Shown here one piece after another: positions 7,230 through 13,987 of a stretch of DNA of 20,194 nucleotides (its first letter is position 1; each line of letters opens with the position of its first letter). Source of the stretch: an uncultured Erysipelotrichaceae bacterium (GTDB lineage Bacteria > Bacillota_I > Bacilli_A > RF39 > UBA660); contig CACXJP010000022.1 in the NCBI GenBank assembly GCA_902768065.1, forward strand, positions 1-20,194, given 5' to 3'. Below the pieces are notes generated by a model, which did not search any database, was not told the origin of the DNA, and worked only from the letters and a program-made list of their open reading frames with translations. The position numbers and the translations under genes were made by a program.

Positions 7230-7240
7230 TAATATGATAT
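7206..7240. promoter_or_regulatory. 10-bp inverted repeat between divergent promoters
   Basis: ATATCATATT (7206-7215) and AATATGATAT (7231-7240) are perfect reverse complements separated by 15 nt. Each arm overlaps the -10 element of one of the two back-to-back promoters, so the dyad puts matching sequence at both start sites. A dimeric regulator or simply a symmetrical promoter pair could explain it. Confidence 0.55.
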
Positions 7241-7243
7241 ACT
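7214..7243 (+). promoter_or_regulatory. plus-strand promoter of a putative small RNA
   Basis: -35 TTTACA (7214-7219), 18-nt spacer, -10 TATACT (7238-7243) preceded by TG one base upstream (extended -10). This is the best plus-strand promoter I see in the window. It points into the structured 7250-7425 stretch and away from the minus-strand promoter next to it. Confidence 0.55.
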
Positions 7244-7249
7244 ATACAC

Positions 7250-7425
7250 ATATAGAACTTTTCCGGGAATTAGACCCGGCGAATTTCTTTTATATTTAGT
7301 GCTTGCTGGTAATTGTCACCAGTGACCACTAAAGATGTTTGCTCAGCACCAGACTGAGTGAATATCATACCAAAAGATATTATCCTTGGAAAATTATATT
7401 CCTGTGGATAATATCTTTTTTATTT
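7250..7425 (+). ncRNA. putative structured small RNA, about 175 nt
   Basis: All protein genes here are on the minus strand, yet this gap has a plus-strand promoter, a row of stable hairpins and a plus-strand terminator. Hairpins: CCGGG (7263-7267) / CCCGG (7275-7279) with a 7-nt loop; TTTAGTG (7295-7301) / CACTAAA (7327-7333) enclosing CTGGT (7306-7310) / ACCAG (7318-7322) with a 7-nt loop; CTCAG (7342-7346) / CTGAG (7354-7358), extended by wobble pairs, with a 7-nt loop; then the terminator 7372-7421. The third loop repeats ACCAG (7348-7352) and could pair with the CTGGT arm. No coding capacity: the only ATG frame (from 7334) has 8 codons. I do not recognise the family. Its role could be antisense control of VirB4-region mRNA or trans regulation. 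Confidence 0.55.
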
Positions 7426-7426
7426 T
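7372..7426 (+). terminator. strong intrinsic terminator, mainly plus strand
   Basis: AAAAGATATTATCC (7372-7385) pairs perfectly with GGATAATATCTTTT (7406-7419); inside the loop GGAA and TTCC can pair again. On the plus strand it is followed by an unbroken T-run and ATTTT, a strong tail. On the minus strand the tail is only TTTTGG, so it may end virB4 transcripts less efficiently. The plus-strand T-run reaches just into the stop codon of virB4 (7420-7422). Confidence 0.75.
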
Positions 7427-9864
7427 AGTTCACCCATCATAATTATTTCATCATCTGTTGCTTCAACTTTTAATCTAAGTCTTTGTTTTGAATCGATAGT
7501 AAACAAAAATTCTCCTTGAGTACATTCCATTAAGAAATTCTTTTGAGTATCTGTTAATGGATTTTGTTTAAATAATTCTAGATATGCTAACATATCATCT
7601 TCCTTCATCATACCTACCATTTGATATTGACAGTTATTAAATATTGCTGTTGCATGTCTTATTATTGTACTATTACCAACAAAGTCTTTTATAGATTGAG
7701 TAGCAACTACTAAAGCTCCGGAGTATTTTCTAATTCTTCTAGCAAGTTGTCCGAAGTTTCTTAAAATTACTGGATTTTTTTCATCTATAAATAAGTGAAA
7801 TTCATCTGCAATTATCATTATATGTTTTCTATCTTTTATTTCTTTTTTATCGTTTAATATTTTATTTGAAACAATACTATTATTTAAGAATGTTAAAAGA
7901 TTTAAAGTTTGAGTATTAATAATTCTTTGATTTTCAGAATACAATAATTCTTGTAAATTAAATGCTATCAAATTATTTTCAAGATTAACAGTTGTATATC
8001 CATCAAACAAGAATGAATCTGTTCCAGTCAAGAATCTAGATAATAATATTTCTAATTGATTAATAATTCTAACTTGTTCATCAGAACTAACTGTCATTTT
8101 ATACTTAGGTAAAAAGTTATATAAATCTGAAAAAATTGGATACTCTGTTGGTTTCATATTTTCTAAAGTATTAATAGATGTGTTCTTAAAAATTCCTTTT
8201 TCATTGTATAGTTTTTCTACAATAGCAAGTAACATAACAAGTTCTTTCTCGGTTATACTTTCAAAAGCTGTTTTAAAAAAAGCTTCTAGAAAACCCAAAT
8301 GTTTTGCTAAAGGACAATCTGTTTCTTTATCAGAATGTTCTTCATCATCACTTGCTATATATCTAATTTGTAATGGATTAATTATTCCACCACTTTTTGA
8401 ATAAAGATCAATATACTCTCCTCCATTTGATTCAACAATTGATTTATATTCTCTTTCTGCATCAAATATAAATATCTTTGTATTTCTTGCAAATTCATTT
8501 ATAATCATTTTCTTCATAGTGAAAGATTTACCTCCACCAGTTGAAGCAATTATTGCCATATTATGAGATGTTCTAGAACTATTTAAAACAAATTGATCAT
8601 AGTATATTGGTAAAGCTGTATGAATATCTTTTCCCATATGATAACCAGTTGGATCATTAAAGTTAGTCATTGTAAAAGGAAAACCTGCACTAATTGTTAA
8701 TGTTGGTAAATAAAATGCATAGTCTTTAAAACTTTTATTTGTAATATCATATACCTGCCAAGCTTCCATTTGCCTACATCTTGGAATATCTAATTTTATT
8801 TGATAAGCATCTGCAATTAATCTCAAATCTCTTATTGTTTCTTCTCTATATTTTTTATTACCCTCAACTACAATTACTAAAGAAACTTCTTTAATCTTTT
8901 CATTTCCATTTTTAATATCTTGCATTAAATATTGGAAGTTTTCTTTTTGAGTATCTAGTTCAGTGGCATCACTTAATTTTCTTGTAGTATTTCTATCTGT
9001 TAATAAAAATTGATATTGTGCATTTACCCATTTAATTAATTCTTCTTGAGATAATGAATCCTTTATGGAAATTGATACTCTTACTCCTGGATAATTAAAT
9101 ATCTGTTCAAAAAATAACTCCTTAATAAAAGGAGCTATATTTTTTATAGTTAAAAGTTGGATGTCTTTTCCATCCATAATTAATCTATCAATTCTTTCTG
9201 AATAATTAATAGGACTTGTTAATGATGGTAAGTCTGACCATACTAATTCATCTACTGTATTACTTGATAAATAGATATTACATAAGAACTTATAAATTTC
9301 AAGTTTATTAACAATACTTGTTAAATTAATCTTTGGATTAACATTCATACATATTTGTTCTACTTCATCTATTTGTTTATTCAATGTAATAGTATCTGAT
9401 GCAATTATGACTAAAAAATACTTTGAAGCTAAAGTCTTATTTTCATATTCTAACTGTTTTATTTTTTCTAATTGACCTTCAAGTAGTTTTAATTTACTCT
9501 CTTCATTTTTAAAATGTTCAATTCTAGTTTCTAAATTAATTTTATTTTCATTTAAATTTAATTTTTCATCTAACTTATAATATCTAATATTTAATTTAGG
9601 TATTTGATAAAATGATTTAAATAATTGGAAAAATATATTTTTTTCATGATTACTTGTTAATGATAAATCAATTGCTCTTACTTCTAAAACACATGCAACC
9701 TCCCCTGTTTTTAAAAATAATAAACCTTCATTATTCACATCTTTTATATTTGATATAAAAGTTGAATTTTTAATTCTCTTTTTCATTTTACCAATTGACT
9801 CATATTTATTTGTTTTTTCTCTTACTTTTTTTATCTTTTCTAACTTTTTATTATCATTAGCCAT
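7420..9864 (-). CDS. virB4: VirB4/TraC-family conjugation ATPase
   Basis: 814 aa from the ATG at 9864, which follows GAGAGG at 9 nt; the in-frame ATG at 9885 lacks a site. This is the universal ATPase of type IV secretion, working at the cytoplasmic face to drive channel assembly and substrate transfer. The N-terminal 400 residues form the VirB4 domain. The C-terminal ATPase domain has Walker A ASTGGGKS near residues 438-445 and Walker B IMIIADEFHLF near 681-691, followed by LARRIRKYSGALVVATQS, a segment typical of VirB4/TraC. Length matches the family (about 800). It overlaps the VirB3-like gene by 8 bp. It is followed by the terminator shared with the plus-strand RNA. Confidence 0.93.
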   Translation of the reverse strand: MANDNKKLEKIKKVREKTNKYESIGKMKKRIKNSTFISNIKDVNNEGLLFLKTGEVACVLEVRAIDLSLTSNHEKNIFFQLFKSFYQIPKLNIRYYKLDEKLNLNENKINLETRIEHFKNEESKLKLLEGQLEKIKQLEYENKTLASKYFLVIIASDTITLNKQIDEVEQICMNVNPKINLTSIVNKLEIYKFLCNIYLSSNTVDELVWSDLPSLTSPINYSERIDRLIMDGKDIQLLTIKNIAPFIKELFFEQIFNYPGVRVSISIKDSLSQEELIKWVNAQYQFLLTDRNTTRKLSDATELDTQKENFQYLMQDIKNGNEKIKEVSLVIVVEGNKKYREETIRDLRLIADAYQIKLDIPRCRQMEAWQVYDITNKSFKDYAFYLPTLTISAGFPFTMTNFNDPTGYHMGKDIHTALPIYYDQFVLNSSRTSHNMAIIASTGGGKSFTMKKMIINEFARNTKIFIFDAEREYKSIVESNGGEYIDLYSKSGGIINPLQIRYIASDDEEHSDKETDCPLAKHLGFLEAFFKTAFESITEKELVMLLAIVEKLYNEKGIFKNTSINTLENMKPTEYPIFSDLYNFLPKYKMTVSSDEQVRIINQLEILLSRFLTGTDSFLFDGYTTVNLENNLIAFNLQELLYSENQRIINTQTLNLLTFLNNSIVSNKILNDKKEIKDRKHIMIIADEFHLFIDEKNPVILRNFGQLARRIRKYSGALVVATQSIKDFVGNSTIIRHATAIFNNCQYQMVGMMKEDDMLAYLELFKQNPLTDTQKNFLMECTQGEFLFTIDSKQRLRLKVEATDDEIIMMGELK

Positions 9865-10147
9865 TTGAATTTTCCTCTCTTTCATAAGTAAAATCTTTTA
9901 CTCTAAATAAATAAAGTATCAACATTCCAAAAACTTTATACATTCTATTTTTTTTTGATACAGATATTGGAATCATTAAAAATGCCCCAATTGTGAAAAA
10001 AACTAATGCAAATAATTTAAAACTAGTAAAAGAAAACAATATTAAGAAAATAAATAAAATTGGCAACCCAACATATAAATCTTGCATTTCTACATATTTA
10101 CCTAGTGTCTTTCTTACACTTCTTATAGTTATATACAAAATTATCAT
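9857..10147 (-). CDS. VirB3-like (PrgI/TcpE-type) membrane protein
   Basis: 96 aa. Two adjacent hydrophobic helices (about 27-43 and 45-62) and a third, weaker one (72-82), preceded by YITIRSVRKTLGKYVEMQD and followed by a short charged tail. Size, topology and position directly before VirB4 fit VirB3/PrgI-like inner-membrane partners of VirB4. The ATG at 10147 forms an ATGA overlap with the stop of the VirB6-like gene, but GAAGGAG abuts it with no spacing. The TTG at 10138 lies 9 nt from that site and is an equally good start, giving 93 aa. Family membership is inferred from context and topology, since these proteins share little sequence. Confidence 0.7.
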   Translation of the reverse strand: MIILYITIRSVRKTLGKYVEMQDLYVGLPILFIFLILFSFTSFKLFALVFFTIGAFLMIPISVSKKNRMYKVFGMLILYLFRVKDFTYEREENSNG

Positions 10148-11562
10148 CTCCTTCTATGTCTTCCCATTCCTGTAGGAAGAACAGTATTAACTGCTGAACC
10201 TATTGAACTAGTTCCTACAGACATCATATTTGATGCAAATCTTGATAGTTTTTGACTGGAATTCATTGTAGATTTTCCAGAAGAATCAATTGGATGTGCT
10301 CTTCTATAAGCAGAAGCTGACATTACACTTCCAATAGCTTGAAGATTTCCTCCTATTCCGGAAATTGTAGGACTACCTACATCTCCAATATTACCTCCTA
10401 TTTTTGAACCAAATGAACTCATTGCATTACCAATTTTTTGCATAGCAGTATTTCCTACAGAACCCATAGCAGAAGCTCCTTTTAAAGTAGCACCTGCTCC
10501 TAATAATCCTGCACCTGCCGTTGCTAAACCACCAACACTTGCAACTGCACCCATACTTTGACCGAATCCCATCATAGCCATTAATTGTTCTCTTCCACTA
10601 TTTGCTGATACATTTCCTCCAATAAAGCGATTAACTACTTGAGATCCTGTTAATAAAAATGAACCACATCCAATGTATAAAATAGTTTTGATTAATATAT
10701 CTTTAAATGTATTAGTAAAGAATGTTGTATCATTTATCTGTTGCATTATTAAAGCTGTTAATGTAATGATTAACATAATAACAGCACCTTGTAAAATTAA
10801 TGAAACTAATTGTTGAAAAACAGCACTTCTTCTTTCTTTATTACCAACTGATGTTGCAAATATAATTGGACTTATCGTAAATAAGAATAAGAATTCAATT
10901 TGCCTTCTTGCTAACATCATTCCACTAAAGAATAATGAGTATAAGAAAAAACCTCCTACTAGAATAGCCATAATCCAATTTATAGAATATTTGTAATCTT
11001 CTTCATCTGGTAAAATCCATTTATCATCTGTAACATATTTATCGTTATACATTTTCTTTTTTGTAAATTTATCATTTTTAATGTATTTAGATATATCTTC
11101 ATTCTTAAAATCATCTGTTGCTTTATAACCTTCTGAATAATCAATATACATAGTCAACATAGAATCTGACAAAGATATATTATTTTGTTCAAATATACTT
11201 CCAGTAAATCCTGCTAATTTGATTGAAAAAGTTGATGCTTGTGCAAATAAAAAAGTACTCATAATTATGAGTATTCCACATATAGCAACTTCTTTATATA
11301 TTTTTCCTGCTGGCATTTCTTCATCTGGATTTAATACTTTCTTTATAAATCTTGTTATTGTGAATAATCCTAATAATGTAAGAGCTATCGCAATAACTCC
11401 AGTATAAAAATTAGAAAAAATACTATTCTTTGCTATACTATTTACAATATCAAAAGCATTTAGGCTCTTTAAAACATCGAATAAGCTATCAATTAAAGAG
11501 TAAATAAAATCTACTATATACCAACCTAAAGTTCTAAGTAAATCTAGTGCTTTATTTAACAT
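10144..11562 (-). CDS. VirB6/TrbL-like conjugation channel protein
   Basis: 472 aa. Six clear transmembrane helices (about 53-70, 91-107, 195-216, 222-239, 254-273 and 290-306) with a polar, lysine-rich loop (about 140-190) that is probably extracellular. A Gly/Ala/Ser-rich tail (311-472) contains repeated GxG and MGS motifs and ends with a basic stretch (GMGRHRRR). This is the plan of TrbL/VirB6-type polytopic proteins of Gram-positive conjugation systems, which form the membrane part of the channel; the low-complexity cytoplasmic tail is usual for them. AGAGGTTAG precedes the ATG. It follows the VirB2-like gene by 9 bp and overlaps the VirB3-like gene by 4 bp. Confidence 0.8.
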   Translation of the reverse strand: MLNKALDLLRTLGWYIVDFIYSLIDSLFDVLKSLNAFDIVNSIAKNSIFSNFYTGVIAIALTLLGLFTITRFIKKVLNPDEEMPAGKIYKEVAICGILIIMSTFLFAQASTFSIKLAGFTGSIFEQNNISLSDSMLTMYIDYSEGYKATDDFKNEDISKYIKNDKFTKKKMYNDKYVTDDKWILPDEEDYKYSINWIMAILVGGFFLYSLFFSGMMLARRQIEFLFLFTISPIIFATSVGNKERRSAVFQQLVSLILQGAVIMLIITLTALIMQQINDTTFFTNTFKDILIKTILYIGCGSFLLTGSQVVNRFIGGNVSANSGREQLMAMMGFGQSMGAVASVGGLATAGAGLLGAGATLKGASAMGSVGNTAMQKIGNAMSSFGSKIGGNIGDVGSPTISGIGGNLQAIGSVMSASAYRRAHPIDSSGKSTMNSSQKLSRFASNMMSVGTSSIGSAVNTVLPTGMGRHRRR

Positions 11563-11571
11563 CTCTAACCT

Positions 11572-11850
11572 CTAGAATAAATCAATTATTAAATTAACTA
11601 ATGAAATAGCAAGTATAATACCAACTATTCCAAACATACTTTGAATGATTCTTTGCTTTACTCTTTGTTTTTGATCAACATCAACTACTGCATATAAAAT
11701 GAATCCAATAATTAATGCTACACCAGATAATGCAATTCCAACTCTAAGAGCCCAATTAGAAAAAGTCTGAATCGCCTTGATGATTGAATCAATATTATAT
11801 GAACCACCTTCAAGATGTTGTATTTTTAATAAATTAAAATAATTTAACAT
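11572..11850 (-). CDS. VirB2/TrbC-like small two-TM protein
   Basis: 92 aa from the ATG at 11850, which follows GAGGAG at 7 nt; the in-frame ATG at 11865 would overlap that site. Two transmembrane helices (about 33-55 and 71-90) are joined by a short basic hairpin (DVDQKQRVKQR). This is the plan of pilin-like VirB2/TrbC subunits, and its place before the VirB6-like, VirB3-like and VirB4 genes fits. Unlike classical pilins it has no obvious cleavable signal peptide; the first 30 residues are polar or amphipathic. An alternative is a small membrane adaptor of the channel. It is preceded by a structured intergenic element that may control the whole channel operon. Confidence 0.65.
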   Translation of the reverse strand: MLNYFNLLKIQHLEGGSYNIDSIIKAIQTFSNWALRVGIALSGVALIIGFILYAVVDVDQKQRVKQRIIQSMFGIVGIILAISLVNLIIDLF

Positions 11851-11875
11851 AAACCCACTCCTCAATTAATAATTA

Positions 11876-11952
11876 AAAAGCAAAGAATAGTGTGCTAAAA
11901 TAACATTAGAGTTATTTTGCTGACCGGCAAATAGCTCTTTTTCTTTGCTTTT
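11876..11952 (-). promoter_or_regulatory. structured leader/terminator element between ssb and the channel genes
   Basis: A perfect 12-bp outer stem, AAAAGCAAAGAA (11876-11887) / TTCTTTGCTTTT (11941-11952), closes a 53-nt interior. Inside, AAAATAAC (11897-11904) pairs with GTTATTTT (11911-11918), extended by GC/GC across a one-base bulge. TTTGC (11916-11920) can instead pair with GCAAA (11927-11931), and the two inner hairpins exclude each other. On the minus strand the outer stem ends in TTTTTAATT, a moderate terminator tail. It starts 11 bp past the ssb stop and ends 25 bp before the ATG of the VirB2-like gene. It may be a simple terminator or an attenuator. Confidence 0.55.
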
Positions 11953-11963
11953 ATTTTCATAAA

Positions 11964-12338
11964 TTACATTTCCATTTCATCATCATTATCTTTAGAAGTT
12001 TCATTTTCATCTTCTTTTTCTTTTTTACTATATAAGAATGTAACTTTTTCAGCAACTATTTGTTTTGTATATTGTTTGTTGCCATCAACCTCTTCTTCTC
12101 TAGTTTGGATTCTTCCTTTAACTCCAACTATATCTCCTTTTCGACAATACTCAGAAGTATTTTCAGCAACTACATCAAATGCAGTACAATCTACAAAATC
12201 TGTATCATAGTTTCCTTCAGCATTTTTAAAACTCCTTGGAATTGCTAATGATAAAGTTGCAACTTTTCCTCCATTTTCAGTTTCATGAACTTCTATATTT
12301 CTTGTAAGTCTTCCTACTAATATAATTTGATTTAACAT
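11964..12338 (-). CDS. ssb: single-stranded DNA-binding protein
   Basis: 124 aa. Typical SSB OB fold: MLNQIILVGRLTRNIEV at the start, VATLSLAIPRSF, TDFVDCTAFDVVAENTSEYC, then KGDIVGVKGRIQTREEE and QIVAEKVTFL. Conserved aromatics of the DNA-binding face are largely present. The C-terminal tail after residue 107 is short and acidic (ETSKDNDDEMEM) but lacks the DDxPF tip that recruits host replication proteins. AGAGGTAGATAAAA precedes the ATG. It follows the DUF3846 gene and a replication-initiator-like gene, forming a small replication/maintenance module that continues into the transfer genes through the structured element at 11876-11952. Confidence 0.92.
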   Translation of the reverse strand: MLNQIILVGRLTRNIEVHETENGGKVATLSLAIPRSFKNAEGNYDTDFVDCTAFDVVAENTSEYCRKGDIVGVKGRIQTREEEVDGNKQYTKQIVAEKVTFLYSKKEKEDENETSKDNDDEMEM

Positions 12339-12356
12339 TTTTATCTACCTCTCTTT

Positions 12357-12734
12357 CTATATTTCAAATCCATTATTTTGTAAAATTATATTTGTTATTT
12401 TTATGTTTGTATCTTCAATAGACTTATCATTGAAGATTTTTTTGTATTTTTCAATTTGTTTATCAGATAAAGAAACATCTTCTCCATCTTCAACATTACT
12501 TGAAATAATAATAAAATTACCTGCAATAATATCATGACCAATATCACGATTATATGGTAATCCATTTATCTTACCCTCTTCATTACAGATAAATGCAACA
12601 TCTGGGAAATCATCAGAATATGCATATTCAATATAGCCTTCAACAAGTTCTTGCTTTTTTTCTAATGAATTATCAAAAGTTATTTCTTCCGGTAATTTAT
12701 TGGGTTTTACCAGTAATCCCCTTAATTGATCCAA
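12357..12734 (-). CDS. DUF3846-domain protein
   Basis: 125 aa. The segment IEYAYSDDFPDVAFICNEEG, then KINGLPYNRDIGHDIIAGNF, and LSDKQIEKYKKIF follow the DUF3846 pattern well: an acidic N-terminal part, NGLPxNR, the DIIAGxF strand and the final SDxQIEKY helix. DUF3846 proteins are frequent on phages and conjugative elements of Bacillota; their activity is unknown. The start is a TTG at 12734 with AAGGAGG 9 nt upstream; the ATG just before it is in another frame. It starts 18 bp past the replication-initiator-like gene and ends 18 bp before ssb. Confidence 0.8.
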   Translation of the reverse strand: MDQLRGLLVKPNKLPEEITFDNSLEKKQELVEGYIEYAYSDDFPDVAFICNEEGKINGLPYNRDIGHDIIAGNFIIISSNVEDGEDVSLSDKQIEKYKKIFNDKSIEDTNIKITNIILQNNGFEI

Positions 12735-12752
12735 TAATCATCACCTCCTTCC

Positions 12753-13346
12753 CTATAATTCATAATCATCATCATGTTTCCACCATTCATAATTTAATAA
12801 ATCTTCATCTATTAAAACTTCATCCTTACTCTCAATATTATTTTCATTTAAGGCCTTGGAAAGACCTTGCATGGCCTTATTATTTTCTTTATTATTTATT
12901 TTTTTAGTAATTGTTTCTTTATTATTTATTTCTTTATTAATTATTTGTGGCGGATTTTCCGTCATCGGTTTATCCGGTATTGGTTCATCCGACATCGGTT
13001 TATCCGGTACCGGAAAAGCAGGTGTCCGATAATTAGTCATTTTTAAGGTCATATCATAGGGATATTCATAAACATCATATTTTGACTTAAACCATCCTTT
13101 TTCGTCTCTATATTGGCTTATTTTGATGTATTTAGCCTCTTTTAATTCGTTAATCATACTTCTAACTGCATCTTTGCCTTCTTTACTAATAGCAACTAAT
13201 CCATTAAATGAATAATCCCAATTTTCAGGAAGTGATAACAAGAACGATAGTAATCCTCTAGCAGAGTGTGATAAGTTTTGATCTCTTAAATGATGGTTAG
13301 ACATAATTGTGTATCCTTCTATTTTTCTAATATTAAATTCTTCCAC
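12753..13346 (-). CDS. winged-helix replication-initiator-like protein
   Basis: 197 aa. Residues 10-97 match the HTH_36-type winged helix found in phage and plasmid replication proteins: MSNHHLRDQNLSHSARGLLS, a LPENWDYSFNGLVAISKEGK segment containing the turn, then VRSMINELKEAKYIKISQYR and a short wing ending in YDVYEYP. A Pro-rich decapeptide repeat follows (PDKPM occurs twice, about residues 113-132), then an Asn/Lys-rich linker (NKE/NNK repeats), and an acidic C-terminus ending HDDDYEL. The start is a GTG at 13346 with GGAGG at 6 nt. It begins 11 bp past the sortase stop and precedes DUF3846 and ssb. It probably binds the element's origin or acts as a replication regulator. Confidence 0.7.
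   Translation of the reverse strand: MEEFNIRKIEGYTIMSNHHLRDQNLSHSARGLLSFLLSLPENWDYSFNGLVAISKEGKDAVRSMINELKEAKYIKISQYRDEKGWFKSKYDVYEYPYDMTLKMTNYRTPAFPVPDKPMSDEPIPDKPMTENPPQIINKEINNKETITKKINNKENNKAMQGLSKALNENNIESKDEVLIDEDLLNYEWWKHDDDYEL
12958..13013. repeat. 30-bp tandem repeat inside the initiator-like gene
   Basis: TCCGTCATCGGTTTATCCGG at 12958-12977 (continuing to 12983) recurs as TCCGACATCGGTTTATCCGG at 12988-13007 (continuing to 13013), period 30 bp, with few differences. It encodes the decapeptide repeat of the protein. It is clearly more GC-rich than its surroundings. Confidence 0.7.
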
Positions 13347-13357
13347 TTTATCCCTCC

Positions 13358-13987
13358 TTAATAGACAACACTATTTACTTGTTCACCTATATAAACAATC
13401 TGTTTATTCTTTGTATTTTTCTTACAACTAATTAATGTAATAGTTGTTTTTTTTGAGTAACCATGAATAGATACTTTTCCATTTTTTTCTATCTCATAAT
13501 TATCAAAAATTTTATAAGTATATTTTTTCCCTTCATAAAAAATAAAAACACTATCGCCATTAGACAAAGTGTTTAGATTATCAAAATAAGAAATATTTGA
13601 ATTTCCATTGTGTCCTGCAAGAATCAAATTTCCATTTTCTTTGTTTGGCATATCTGATTCTTTAATAATTTGAATATTATAATCAACATTATTATATTTT
13701 GAATTAATATCATATAAGCCTTTTTTTAAATTCATTTTTGGTATTTCAATTACCATACTATATTGAACTGGAGTTACTTCTACTTTAGATTCTTCTTCTG
13801 TAATAACTAAATCATTAGTATCATTATTTTCTATTGAACTATTTTCAATAAACTCATCTACTTTTCTATCTTCAACTTGTTTATTATGATAGTTGCAAAG
13901 AAAAGAGGTAGCACCGAACACCACCCCTATCAGCAATAATAATATTCCAATTATTATTAGTTTATTTCTTTTTTCTTTTCTTTGCAT
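13358..13987 (-). CDS. sortase dedicated to the adjacent surface protein
   Basis: 209 aa. Transpeptidase that cleaves the sorting signal of surface proteins and links them to peptidoglycan. One N-terminal transmembrane helix (about 9-29) is followed by a stalk and a catalytic beta-barrel domain from about 75. Active-site motifs: LILAGHNG with H126, and TTITLISC with C188. The third catalytic residue, usually Arg in an xRxVxxG context, is Gln (Q196, KNKQIVYIGE); K193 or K195 could substitute. The start overlaps the adhesin gene by 26 bp, strong evidence that the adhesin, with a VPDTS signal, is its substrate. Upstream AGGA lies about 10 nt from the ATG. Class uncertain (A/D/E-like layout rather than B). 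Confidence 0.85.
   Translation of the reverse strand: MQRKEKRNKLIIIGILLLLIGVVFGATSFLCNYHNKQVEDRKVDEFIENSSIENNDTNDLVITEEESKVEVTPVQYSMVIEIPKMNLKKGLYDINSKYNNVDYNIQIIKESDMPNKENGNLILAGHNGNSNISYFDNLNTLSNGDSVFIFYEGKKYTYKIFDNYEIEKNGKVSIHGYSKKTTITLISCKKNTKNKQIVYIGEQVNSVVY

Noticed and set aside
7334..7360. 8-codon plus-strand frame (MFAQHQTE) in the small RNA region
   Set aside because: No ribosome binding site, and it coincides with a hairpin; it is better seen as part of the RNA structure.
8180..8404. Plus-strand frame inside virB4
   Set aside because: It lies wholly inside a well-defined ATPase gene and has no start signal.
12593..12907. 104-residue plus-strand frame
   Set aside because: It runs antisense across two well-supported minus-strand genes, has no ribosome binding site, and its His/Leu/Tyr-rich composition is typical of a reverse reading of AT-rich genes.
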